From assembly GCA_046727955.1 (NCBI GenBank), contig JBKPDO010000427.1, forward strand, positions 1 through 29,356: a stretch of 29,356 bases of DNA, read 5' to 3'. Of this stretch, positions 16,242-24,969 are shown piece by piece. Under the pieces are notes generated by a model. That model was not told the origin of the DNA and did not search any database. It worked only from the letters and a program-made list of their open reading frames with translations. Each line of letters starts with the position of its first letter. Positions within the stretch are counted from its first letter, which is position 1. A program made the position numbers and the translations under genes. This stretch comes from DASVXQ01 sp046727955 (GTDB taxonomy: Bacteria > Actinomycetota > CALGFH01).

Positions 16242-16364
16242 TAGCCTTGGGGCCATGCCCGTCCGCAGTGCCTGGAGGCCGCCCTGCTCCCGCTGAGCCA
16301 GCTCATTCCCGAGTTCCTGCTGGCGCTCGGTGGTGCCTTCCTGCTCGGCAACCTGGCGGCGTAT

Positions 16365-16655
16365 GTGCGGCTGCGCCCAGGCTGGAAGGAGGCGAAGCGA
16401 GCCGGCCGCTCACGCGCCTCGGCGGACACCAGAACCTCGGCGGGTGGCGAAGCTCCGGCGGGTGGCGAAGCTCCGGCGGGTGGCGAAGCTCCGGCGGGTG
16501 CCAAAGCCGCTGGCGGTGCCAAAGCCGCTGGAGCCACCGGGGGCGCCGGCGTGAAGGCTCCCCCGCTACCGTCGAGGACCCGGGTGCTGGCCAACGTGAT
16601 CGTCGGGCTGGTGGTCGCGGTGGCGTCGCTGGCCACGCTTATCGCCCGCGGCTGA
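16365..16655 (+). CDS. Small membrane protein with hexapeptide repeats
   Basis: From GTG 16365 the frame gives 96 residues: basic start (LRPGWKEAKRAGRSRA), five hexapeptide repeats (AGGEAP three times, then two AGAKAA/GGAKAA), and a C-terminal membrane helix RVLANVIVGLVVAVASLATLIAR. The frame is open upstream to a TAG at about 16242, and that part encodes a likely first membrane helix (LIPEFLLALGGAFLLGNLAAYV) running straight into YVRLRPGWK. That upstream piece has no ATG, GTG or TTG in frame; a CTG at 16293 is the only sensible start that would include it. The true protein is therefore probably two-helix, about 120 residues, with a rare start codon or a recent frame change. No known family recognised. 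Confidence 0.55.
   Translation: MRLRPGWKEAKRAGRSRASADTRTSAGGEAPAGGEAPAGGEAPAGAKAAGGAKAAGATGGAGVKAPPLPSRTRVLANVIVGLVVAVASLATLIARG
16441..16530 (+). repeat. Five 18-bp tandem repeats (minisatellite)
   Basis: CGGGTGGCGAAGCTCCGG occurs three times exactly (16441-16494), followed by two near copies, CGGGTGCCAAAGCCGCTG and GCGGTGCCAAAGCCGCTG (16495-16530). The period keeps the reading frame and encodes six-residue repeats between the two membrane helices of the small membrane protein. The copy number is likely to vary between strains. Confidence 0.9.
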
Positions 16656-16716
16656 GCCGCGGCTGAGTTACAGTCTCCAAGACCTCCCCTCTCGACCAAT
16701 TCTCACCGGAGGCAGC

Positions 16717-17637
16717 GTGGGCGGGATCGAAGCCATCGGCGGGACGCCGGTCGTGCGGTTGGAGCGGCTGGCCGGCGACGACGCCGCCGAGGTGTGGGTG
16801 AAGCTGGAGGCGGCGAACCCCACCGGCTCCTACAAGGACCGCATGGCGCTCGCCATGATCGAGGCGGCCGAGCGGGACGGGCGGCTGCAGCCGGGCCAGG
16901 CGGTGGTCGAGTACACCGGCGGCAGCACTGGCTCGTCGCTGGCGCTGGTCTGCGCCGTGAAGGGCCACCCGCTGCGGATCGTGTCGTCCGACGCGTTCGC
17001 GCCCGAGAAGATCCGCACGATGCAGGCGTTCGGCGCCGAGGTCGAGCTGATCCACAGCCCCGAGGGCATCACGCCGCAGCTGATCCCCGCCATGGTGCGT
17101 CGCGCGGGTGAGATCGCCGCGGAGACCGGCGCCTTTTGGACCGACCAGTTCAACAACGCCGACATGCTCGACGGCTACCGGCGTCTCGGCGAGGAACTGC
17201 TCGAGCAGTTGCCCGGCCCGCCCACCATCGAGGCGTTCTGCAGCTACGTCGGGACGGCGGGTTGCTTCCTTGGCACAAGCGGCGCGCTGGTCGCGAAGTT
17301 GCCCGCGCTGCGTCGCGTGGTGGTGGAGCCGGCGGAGTCCGCGGTGCTGTCCGGCGGCCCGCCAGGCACGCACCACATCGAGGGCGGCGGCATCGGGCGG
17401 TGGCCGCCCCTCCTCCAGCCCGGGGACTTCGACGAGGTCGTCGCCGTCCCCGAAGCGGGGGCGTTCGCCATGGCCCGCGAGGCCGCTCGCACCGAGGGCA
17501 TCTTCTCCGGCCCATCCACCGGCGCCAACCTCGTAGCCGCGCTGCGGATCGCCCGCCGCCTCGGCGCCGGCCACCGGGTCGTCACCGTCCAGGTCGACAG
17601 CGGCCTCAAATACCTCGCCGGCACCCTGTACACCTGA
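16717..17637 (+). CDS. PLP-dependent cysteine-synthase-family enzyme
   Basis: 306 residues, fold-type II PLP enzyme. The Schiff-base lysine is Lys40 in NPTGSYKDRMA; the substrate loop reads YTGGSTGSS where classical CysK has TSGNTG; the pyridoxal phosphate cup is VGTAGCFLGTS near 185; the C-terminal GPSTGANLVAAL is typical. The GGSTG loop places it with the 'PLP-dependent cysteine synthase family' rather than with CysK or CysM proper, so it could make cysteine or cleave/make another beta-substituted amino acid. The GTG start at 16717 is fixed by GGAGG seven bases upstream. A TACAGT -10 box near 16670 could drive it alone. It lies 61 bp after the small membrane protein. Confidence 0.88.
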   Translation: MGGIEAIGGTPVVRLERLAGDDAAEVWVKLEAANPTGSYKDRMALAMIEAAERDGRLQPGQAVVEYTGGSTGSSLALVCAVKGHPLRIVSSDAFAPEKIRTMQAFGAEVELIHSPEGITPQLIPAMVRRAGEIAAETGAFWTDQFNNADMLDGYRRLGEELLEQLPGPPTIEAFCSYVGTAGCFLGTSGALVAKLPALRRVVVEPAESAVLSGGPPGTHHIEGGGIGRWPPLLQPGDFDEVVAVPEAGAFAMAREAARTEGIFSGPSTGANLVAALRIARRLGAGHRVVTVQVDSGLKYLAGTLYT

Positions 17638-17686
17638 CCCGTACACCTGACCCACGAAATCAGCAGGTCCGCCGACCAGGGATTTG

Positions 17687-17757
17687 AGCGGGCGAGGGGA
17701 ATCGGACCCCCACTGCAAGCTTGGGAAGCTTGTGTTCTACCATTGAACTACGCCCGC
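17687..17757 (-). tRNA. tRNA-Gly (anticodon CCC)
   Basis: Read on the minus strand, 71 nt fold into a full cloverleaf: acceptor GCGGGCG/CGCCCGC with discriminator T, D stem GTTC/GAAC, anticodon stem CAAGC/GCTTG around TTCCCAA (anticodon CCC, reading GGG glycine codons), T stem GGGGG/CCCCT. The 3' CCA is not encoded. The T loop reads TCCGATT, so position 55, nearly always T (pseudouridine), is C. The gene lies between the cysteine-synthase-like gene and dcd, on the opposite strand to both. Confidence 0.93.
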
Positions 17758-17888
17758 TGGCGGCGGTGATTCTAGCGAGCCGGCCTGTGGCGCGGCAACG
17801 GCCGCGCTGGGTGCCACGGCGGGCGATCGCGCGCGAGTGCGTGCCACAATGCCGCGGACGTGAACAGCGCAGCTTCCTGGAGCGCCAG

Positions 17889-18464
17889 GTGATTCTTTCT
17901 GACCGCAGCCTCCGCGAGGCGATCGAGGCGGGGCGCCTGATCGTCGACCCGCTCGACTACGCCGCCATCCAGCCGTCCAGCATCGACATCCGGCTGGACA
18001 GCCGCTTCCGCGTCTTCCACAACGCCCGCTATCCCTACATCGACGTGAAGCAGCCGATGGACGGCCTCACCGAGCTGGTCGAGGTCAAGCCGGACGACGC
18101 CTTCATCCTGCACCCTGGCGAGTTCGTGCTCGGCTCCACCCTGGAGGTCGTCGGCATCCCCGCCGACCTGGCGGCGAGATTAGAGGGGAAAAGTTCGCTT
18201 GGCCGCCTGGGCCTGCTGACGCATTCGACGGCCGGGTTCCTGGACCCGGGGTTCCACGGGCACGTGACGCTGGAGCTCTCGAACGTCGCCAACCTGCCGA
18301 TCACGCTCTACCCGGGGATGAGGATCGGTCAGATCGCGGTCTTCCAGCTCACCACCCCCGCTGAGCGACCGTACGGGTCCGGGGACGTGCGCTCGAAGTA
18401 CCAGGGTCAGCGCGGGCCGACCCCATCGCGCTACTGGGAGAACTTCCGCGACGAGGATTCCTGA
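17889..18464 (+). CDS. dcd: dCTP deaminase (probably bifunctional, dUMP-forming)
   Basis: 191 residues, full length for Dcd. It removes the amino group of dCTP, feeding dUMP/dTTP synthesis in the cytoplasm. Landmarks in order: start VILSDRSLREAIEAG, IQPSSIDIRLDSRFRVF, FILHPGEFVLGST, the core RLEGKSSLGRLGLLTHSTAGF and DPGFHGHVTLELSN (this last Glu is the catalytic one in the family), PGMRIGQI, and the C-terminal lid KYQGQRGPTPSRYWENF. The HSTAGF and QRGPTPSR forms match the mycobacterial enzyme, which both deaminates dCTP and hydrolyses the dUTP; that dual activity is inferred from likeness. GTG 17889 is supported by GGAG six bases upstream and by the VILSD start. A hairpin-rich repeat begins directly after the stop. 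Confidence 0.95.
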   Translation: MILSDRSLREAIEAGRLIVDPLDYAAIQPSSIDIRLDSRFRVFHNARYPYIDVKQPMDGLTELVEVKPDDAFILHPGEFVLGSTLEVVGIPADLAARLEGKSSLGRLGLLTHSTAGFLDPGFHGHVTLELSNVANLPITLYPGMRIGQIAVFQLTTPAERPYGSGDVRSKYQGQRGPTPSRYWENFRDEDS

Positions 18465-18600
18465 CCCATGTGGGGGGAGCTCGCTCCCCCCACGGCGCGC
18501 GCTTCGCGCGCCAGGGCAGCTCGATCCATGTGGGGGGGGCTCGCTCCCCCCACGGCCCCCCAAGAGCGCCTGTGCCGGGCTCCCCCCACGGCCCCCAAGG
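18465..18600. repeat. Hairpin-rich dispersed repeat, copy A
   Basis: Fills the gap between the convergent dcd and Fe-S reductase genes. Parts in order: hairpin 1, GTGGGGGGAG/CTCCCCCCAC (18470-18479 and 18484-18493, CTCG loop); hairpin 2, GGCGCGC/GCGCGCC (18494-18500 and 18506-18512); a spacer; hairpin 3, a near copy of hairpin 1 (18530-18553); then ACGGCCCCCCAA, a GTGCCGGGCT tail and one more CCCCCCACGG half. Copy B at 29242-29356 has the same parts in the same order and orientation. Both lie right after stop codons, so they may also end transcription. It resembles a REP/BIME-type element. Confidence 0.85.
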
Positions 18601-20700
18601 TCAAGGTCGTTTCGTGGTGCGGTGGGTCACCGGGCCGTGGTCACCTTGGGGGACGCCGTCCATCGACTCCTCCAGGACCTGGGCGACGTCGAGGACCCTG
18701 ATGCCCTCTGCCCCACCCTCTGCCTGGCGCTGCTTGACCGCGTCGTCGAGCATGACCGTGCAGTAGGGGCAGGCGGTGCCGATCACGTCCGCGCCGGTGC
18801 CGAGCGCCTCGTCGGTGCGCTCGAGGTTGACGCGCTTGCCGATGCGCTCCTCCATCCACATGCGCGCGCCGCCGGCGCCGCAGCAGAAGCCCCGCTCGCG
18901 GCAGCGGTGCATCTCGACCGAGCGGACCCCGGGCAGCACGTCGAGCAGCTTGCGCGGCGCGTCGTAGACCTTGTTGTGGCGGCCTAGGTAGCAGGGGTCG
19001 TGGTAGGTCACGGTCAGCTCCAGCGGAGTGGACGGCACCAGGCGGCCCTCGTCGACCAGGCGCTGGAGCAGCTGGGAATGGTGCATGACCTCGTAGCTGC
19101 CGCCGAGGTCGGGGTACTCGCGCGCCAGCGTGTTGAAGCAGTGGGGGCAGGACGCGATCACCTTGCGCACGCCCGCCGATGACAGCGTCTCGATGTTCTG
19201 CTGTGCCTGCATCTGGTAGAGGTACTCGTTGCCGAGCCGGCGCGCCGGGTCGCCGGTGCACGACTCGCGGGGCCCCAGCACCGCGAAGCTGACCCCGGCC
19301 CGGTGCAGCAGCCGCGCGATCGACCGCACCGTCTTGCGCGCGCGGTCCTCCAGCGCGCCGGCGCAGCCCACCCAGTAGAGGTACTCGACCTCGTCGGGGA
19401 TCCTGTCGGTCACCACCGGGACCTCGAATTCGAGCCCCTCGGTCCAGGCCAGGCGCTGTGCGGCGCCGAGTCCCCACGGGTCGCCCGAGTTCTCGACGTT
19501 GCGCAGCATGGTGCCTGCCTCGGTGGGGAAGCGGGACTCCATGAGCACCTGGTAGCGGCGCATGTCGACGATCGTGTCGACGTGCTCGATGTCCACCGGG
19601 CACTGCTCGACGCAGGCGCCGCAGGTGGTGCACGACCACACCACGTCGTCGCCGACGACGTCGTGGACCAGGTCCTTGGAGAGCACGGCCGGGTCGTACC
19701 CGCCCGGCTCCTCGACCGAGGCATCGCCCAGCAGGAATGGCGCCTTGGCGACCATGTGGTCGCGCAGGTCGGTGATGACCAGCTTGGGCGAGAGCGGCTT
19801 GCCCGTGTTCCATGCGGGGCACTGGTCCTGGCAGCGCCCGCACTCGGTGCAGGTCACGAGGTCCAGGAGCTGCTTCCACTTGAAGTCCTCGACCTTGCCA
19901 GCGCCGAAGACGTCCTCCTCGCTCATCTGCTCCGGGTCGATCTTGATGGTGGCGAGCGGGCCCAGCGCGTCGGGCCGGCGCGAGAAGGCCACGTTGAAGG
20001 GCGCGGTGAAGATGTGCAGGTGCTTGGAGTACATGATGAGCACGAGGAAGCTGGTGACCACGGTGAGGTGGGTGAGCAGGAAGGCTGTGTCGACGGCCTG
20101 GAGCGTGCTCGGCGCCAGGCCGTCGAGCAGCCTGCCGATGCCGTGAGAGGCGAACGCCCAGTCGTCGTAGGGCAGCGTTCCTCTGGCCGCGCGGGCCGCC
20201 CGGTAGACGAGCAGAGTGACGATCACCGTGGCGACCATGCCGAGGATCACCCACGCCTGCCCGGTGTGGGACCGGTAGAAGCGCGAGCCGCGGTGGAGCC
20301 GCGCGGGCGACTCGCGCACCCGGATCGCGGCGAAGATCAGCAGGCCGGCGAGCACGCCCACGGCGATCAGGTCCTGCAGGAAGCCCAGCGCTGACCAGTG
20401 TCCGACCAGCGGCAGGGCGAAGCGGTTGCTGAACAGCTCTCCGTAGGCCTCGAGGATGGTGGTGAGCAGCAGCACGAAGCCCCAGAAGGTGAGGAAGTGC
20501 GCGATGCCCGGCAGTGGCCGTTTCAAGAGCTTGCGCTGGCCGAAGACCTCGACGAGTTCGGCCCGGAGCCGGGTCCAGGCGCCCTGGAAGCGCTCGGGCG
20601 CCGGCTGGCCGGTCCCGATGAGCCGCACGATCTGCTCCGCGCGGCGGCCCGCCAAGGCGACGGCGAGGAAGGTGATGACGGCCCCGATGGCGAGCTTCAA
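18601..20700 (-). CDS. Membrane-bound Fe-S oxidoreductase, heterodisulfide-reductase-like
   Basis: About 699 residues. An N-terminal membrane region of about six helices (AVITFLAVALAG, FLTFWGFVLLLTTILEAYG, LIAVGVLAGLLIFAAI, VILGMVATVIVTLLVY, FLLTHLTVVTSFLVLI) of the nitrate-reductase gamma/HdrE type is followed by a ferredoxin part with CTECGRCQDQCP (about 284) and CTTCGACVEQCP, then two CCG cysteine-rich domains (GCAGALEDRAR through SCPHCFNT, and DPCYLGRHN through CCGAGGARMWMEE and CPYC). This is the Rv0338c type, thought to move electrons between quinones and a soluble partner. The start is set at TTG 20700, eight bases after GGGAGG, with a TAAGAT -10 box at 20742-20747; an open frame to 20742 exists but overlaps that box. 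Partner and substrate are unknown. Confidence 0.9.
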   Translation of the reverse strand: MKLAIGAVITFLAVALAGRRAEQIVRLIGTGQPAPERFQGAWTRLRAELVEVFGQRKLLKRPLPGIAHFLTFWGFVLLLTTILEAYGELFSNRFALPLVGHWSALGFLQDLIAVGVLAGLLIFAAIRVRESPARLHRGSRFYRSHTGQAWVILGMVATVIVTLLVYRAARAARGTLPYDDWAFASHGIGRLLDGLAPSTLQAVDTAFLLTHLTVVTSFLVLIMYSKHLHIFTAPFNVAFSRRPDALGPLATIKIDPEQMSEEDVFGAGKVEDFKWKQLLDLVTCTECGRCQDQCPAWNTGKPLSPKLVITDLRDHMVAKAPFLLGDASVEEPGGYDPAVLSKDLVHDVVGDDVVWSCTTCGACVEQCPVDIEHVDTIVDMRRYQVLMESRFPTEAGTMLRNVENSGDPWGLGAAQRLAWTEGLEFEVPVVTDRIPDEVEYLYWVGCAGALEDRARKTVRSIARLLHRAGVSFAVLGPRESCTGDPARRLGNEYLYQMQAQQNIETLSSAGVRKVIASCPHCFNTLAREYPDLGGSYEVMHHSQLLQRLVDEGRLVPSTPLELTVTYHDPCYLGRHNKVYDAPRKLLDVLPGVRSVEMHRCRERGFCCGAGGARMWMEERIGKRVNLERTDEALGTGADVIGTACPYCTVMLDDAVKQRQAEGGAEGIRVLDVAQVLEESMDGVPQGDHGPVTHRTTKRP

Positions 20701-20741
20701 GGTTGCCTCCCAGGTGACGACCGACCCTGCGGCGCGGCGCA

Positions 20742-20747
20742 ATCTTA
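20742..20747 (-). promoter_or_regulatory. -10 box of the Fe-S reductase gene
   Basis: On the minus strand this reads TAAGAT. It would start a message about 35 nt ahead of the TTG start at 20700, leaving room for the GGGAGG ribosome-binding site. No clear -35 box was seen. Confidence 0.4.
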
Positions 20748-20799
20748 CTGCCTGGTAACTTACGCCGGCACCAGGAGCACCAGATAGGCTCCCACGAGA

Positions 20800-20805
20800 T
20801 AGGCT
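20800..20805 (+). promoter_or_regulatory. Candidate leaderless -10 box of the DUF192 gene
   Basis: TAGGCT ends six bases before GTG 20812. The same GATAGGCT octamer also occurs 14 bp further upstream (20783-20790). No Shine-Dalgarno sequence precedes the start, in keeping with a leaderless message. Confidence 0.35.
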
Positions 20806-20811
20806 TGCGGG

Positions 20812-21393
20812 GTGAAGCGCTTCCCCGGCCCCTCCAGCCCGCCCGCCCTTTCCGCTGGGCGAAGGCCACTGCTGGTCGCGGTCGCGGTCGCGGTGGTGGT
20901 CGCGGCGGTCGTCGGCGCCTGGGTCGCCGGGGCCTGGCGTCCCAGCGGCGACTCCGCGGCGGTCGCCGGCGGTGCGGCCACGGGCGCGGCGCGGCGGTAC
21001 ATCTACCTTCTGCAGCCCGCCGGGCGGCCGGTGGCGCGGGTGTCGCTCGAGGTGGCCGCCGACGAGCCCGCCCGGGAGCGCGGGCTGTCGCGCCGTGCCG
21101 AGGTGCCGCCGGGCAGCGGCATGGCCTTCCTGTTCCCCAGCGACACCGCCGCCGCCTTCTGGATGAAGGACACCCTGGTCCCGCTGCAGATCGCCTTCGT
21201 CACCGCCGACGGCCGCGTGGTCAGCCTGTTCGAGATGGCACCCTGCCGCGCCGACCCCTGCACGATCTACACGCCTAGCGAGTCCTACCGTTACGCCGTC
21301 GAGCTGCCCGCCGGCGCGTTCACCGCCGCCGGGGTCGGGGAGGGCGACCGAGTGGTCGCCGAGGACTCCGCGAGCCTGCCGCGGGCGTCCTAA
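20812..21393 (+). CDS. DUF192 protein with N-terminal membrane anchor
   Basis: 193 residues from GTG 20812. Residues about 19-42 form a membrane helix (LLVAVAVAVVVAAVVGAWVAGAW), followed by a short Ala/Gly linker and a DUF192 domain (about 75-190): VSLEVAADEPARERGLSRRA, GMAFLFPSDTAAAFWMKDTLVPLQIAFV, VVSLFEMAPCRADPC, YRYAVELPAGAF. The WMKDT-x4-DI/QI pattern is the family hallmark. The domain would face outside the membrane. The function of DUF192 is not settled. The gene is divergent from the Fe-S reductase and ends 115 bp before dnaK. Confidence 0.9.
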   Translation: MKRFPGPSSPPALSAGRRPLLVAVAVAVVVAAVVGAWVAGAWRPSGDSAAVAGGAATGAARRYIYLLQPAGRPVARVSLEVAADEPARERGLSRRAEVPPGSGMAFLFPSDTAAAFWMKDTLVPLQIAFVTADGRVVSLFEMAPCRADPCTIYTPSESYRYAVELPAGAFTAAGVGEGDRVVAEDSASLPRAS

Positions 21394-21435
21394 AGCTGCA
21401 GCTCAGAGGCAAGATAAATCGGCGGGACACACAAA

Positions 21436-21466
21436 CTTGACAACACAGGACTCAACTATCTACCTT
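21436..21466 (+). promoter_or_regulatory. dnaK promoter with HAIR-like HspR operator
   Basis: CTTGACA-ACACAGG-ACTCAAC (21436-21456) fits the HspR-associated inverted repeat, CTTGAGT-N7-ACTCAAG, with 11 of 14 arm bases. The -35 box TTGACA (21437-21442) lies inside it, and TACCTT (21461-21466) is an -10 box at 18 bp; TATCTA (21457-21462) is a poorer-spaced choice. A repressor bound here would block polymerase. Two further half-site-like hexamers, GTTGAG and CTTGAG, lie at 21489-21500 just ahead of the ribosome-binding site. The repressor is encoded in the same operon (26130-26579). Confidence 0.75.
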
Positions 21467-21508
21467 GGCGGCAACCAGAAGACAAAACGTTGAGCTTGAG
21501 GTGATCAG

Positions 21509-23398
<1,890 letters not shown>

Positions 23399-23409
23399 GG
23401 GGAGGAACC

Positions 23410-23889
23410 ATGTCGGTGTCGAGATGGGACCCGTTCCGGGACCTGACGTCGATTCAGGAAGAGATCAACCAGATGTTCGACCGCGTCTTCGGGCGCCGCG
23501 AGACCGGCGAGCGCCGCGAGGGTGGACTGGCCGCCACCGCCTGGGCGCCCTCGGTCGACATCTCGGAGCGCAAGGACGCCTTCGTGGTTACCGCCGAGGT
23601 GCCGGGCATCAAGCCGGAGGACATCGAGGTGACGCTGGAGGACGGCCTGCTCACCATCAAGGGTGAGCGGCGCATGGAGGAGGAGTCCTCCGACCAGCAG
23701 TACCACCGCGTGGAGCGCCGCTACGGCAGCTTCCGGCGCTCGATCACGCTGCCGAGCCAGGTGCAGGCGGACGCGATCGACGCCAGCTACTCGGAGGGCG
23801 TGCTCCGGGTGGTGGTGCCCAAGGCCGAGTCGGCCAAGCCCAAGAAGATCACCGTCCGGCCCGCTCGCCCCGCGGTGGAGTCGAACTGA
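23410..23889 (+). CDS. Small heat-shock protein, Hsp20/alpha-crystallin family
   Basis: 159 residues. N-terminal arm WDPFRDLTSIQEEINQMFDR, then the alpha-crystallin domain (about 46-145): WAPSVDISERKDAFVVTAEVPG, EDIEVTLEDGLLTIKGERR, YHRVERRYGSFRRSITLP, and YSEGVLRVVVPK; the C-terminal tail has KKITV, the I-x-V anchor used in oligomers. Such proteins hold unfolding chains without ATP until DnaK/ClpB refold them. ATG 23410 is chosen for the GGGGAGG just upstream; an ATG at 23395 overlaps the dnaK stop but lacks such a site. Its place between dnaK and grpE is unusual for actinobacteria and makes it part of the HspR-controlled unit. Confidence 0.95.
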   Translation: MSVSRWDPFRDLTSIQEEINQMFDRVFGRRETGERREGGLAATAWAPSVDISERKDAFVVTAEVPGIKPEDIEVTLEDGLLTIKGERRMEEESSDQQYHRVERRYGSFRRSITLPSQVQADAIDASYSEGVLRVVVPKAESAKPKKITVRPARPAVESN

Positions 23890-23897
23890 CCGAGGGA

Positions 23898-23930
23898 GAC
23901 CGGTGAGAGCGCACGACGCTCTCACCGGTC
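23898..23930 (+). terminator. Perfect 14-bp hairpin between hsp20 and grpE
   Basis: GACCGGTGAGAGCG (23898-23911) pairs exactly with CGCTCTCACCGGTC (23917-23930) around a CACGA loop, eight bases after the hsp20 stop. TTCGAAG follows instead of a T run. It may stop part of the transcripts, lowering grpE-dnaJ-hspR-clpB relative to dnaK-hsp20, or protect the 3' end of the dnaK-hsp20 message after processing. The structure is certain; the role is inferred. Confidence 0.75.
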
Positions 23931-23949
23931 TTCGAAGGGGGACCAGTAG

Positions 23950-24966
23950 GTGCGCAAGCGGAAGGCCAAGCGACAGGTGGACGACGATCAAGTGAACAAC
24001 GACGCCAGCCGTGCTCCTGAGCCGGAGAACCTGACCGGAGCCCAGGCCGAGGCGAGGCCTGAGGCGACCGGGACCGAGGCGGCCCGCAAGGCGGAGGATG
24101 CCCCCGCCGAGCCGAGCCCCGCCGCCGAGCCGAGCCCCGCCGCCGAGCCCGCTGAGCAGCCCTCAGAGGCCGCGGCGACCGAGGCCGCGCCGGGGGCGAC
24201 CAAGACCGAGGCCGGGGAGGCCGCGGGGGCCGCCGAGGCAGCAGAGAGCGGCGAGGCCATCGAGGACGCCGAGGCCACTGAGGACGCCCCCGCCGGCGAC
24301 CAGGCCGAGGCGACCGAGGCCGGGAAGAAGACCGAGAGGGAAACCGAGCCCGCGGCCGCCGCGGCGAAGGCCACCGCGGCCACCGCGGCTGCCGCGGCCG
24401 CCGAGCAGGCCGAGCCTGCCGCGCAGGCGGAGGCGCAGGCGCAGGCGGAGGCGGCTGAGGGCGGCGAGCCCGCCCCCGCCGAGCCCGCCGAGGTCGAGGA
24501 CCCGCGGGAGGCGGCCGCGGCCGAGCTGGTCGCGGCCCGCGCCGAGGCGGAGAGCTACCTCAACGACCTGCGCCGCCTGCAGGCGGAGTTCGACAACTAC
24601 CGCAAGCGCACGATGCGCGAGCAGACCGCCCGGATAGCCTCGGCGTCCCAGGCGCTGGTGGCCAGGCTGCTGCCAGTGCTCGACAACTTCGAGCTGGCGG
24701 TCTCGCACGCCGAGCGGGCGCGCGACTTCGACCGCATGCTCAAGGGTGTCGAGATGGTGTTCGGCGAGCTGCGCGAGGTGCTGTCCAGCGAAGGCCTGGT
24801 GTCGATCGAGGCCGAGGGCAAGCCCTTCGACCCCGAGCGCCACGAGGCGGTCGCAGCCGTCGAGCAGGAGGGCGCCGGGCCGGGCACGGTGGTCGACGTC
24901 ATCAGGAAGGGATACGAGTTCAACGGCAGGGTCCTGCGCCCCGCCATGGTGAAGGTAGCCAGGTAG
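23950..24966 (+). CDS. grpE: Nucleotide exchange factor GrpE with a long acidic Ala-rich N-terminus
   Basis: 338 residues against about 180-220 in most GrpE proteins. The GrpE core is in the last 150 residues: coiled coil AEAESYLNDLRRLQAEFDNYRKR, then LLPVLDNFELAVSHAE, GVEMVFGELREVLSSEGLVSIE, GKPFDPERHEAVAAVE and the ending GYEFNGRVLRPAMVKVA. GrpE makes DnaK release ADP and acts as a thermosensor. The first 190 residues are a low-complexity Ala/Glu/Pro/Thr stretch with repeats such as AEPSPA and QAEAQAQ, after a basic start RKRKAKRQ. GTG 23950 is 10 bases after AGGGG; GTG 23992 is the alternative but lacks such a site. It ends 3 bp before dnaJ. Confidence 0.97.
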   Translation: MRKRKAKRQVDDDQVNNDASRAPEPENLTGAQAEARPEATGTEAARKAEDAPAEPSPAAEPSPAAEPAEQPSEAAATEAAPGATKTEAGEAAGAAEAAESGEAIEDAEATEDAPAGDQAEATEAGKKTERETEPAAAAAKATAATAAAAAAEQAEPAAQAEAQAQAEAAEGGEPAPAEPAEVEDPREAAAAELVAARAEAESYLNDLRRLQAEFDNYRKRTMREQTARIASASQALVARLLPVLDNFELAVSHAERARDFDRMLKGVEMVFGELREVLSSEGLVSIEAEGKPFDPERHEAVAAVEQEGAGPGTVVDVIRKGYEFNGRVLRPAMVKVAR

Positions 24967-24969
24967 AAC

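Noticed and set aside
16441..16530. CRISPR-like repeats
   Set aside because: The 18-bp units are directly adjacent with no spacers, keep the reading frame and encode hexapeptides, so this is a coding minisatellite.
18468..18766. Small proteins starting MWGELAPPTA
   Set aside because: They are translations of the hairpin-rich repeat and the 3' end of the Fe-S reductase gene; the same peptide would appear at every repeat copy.
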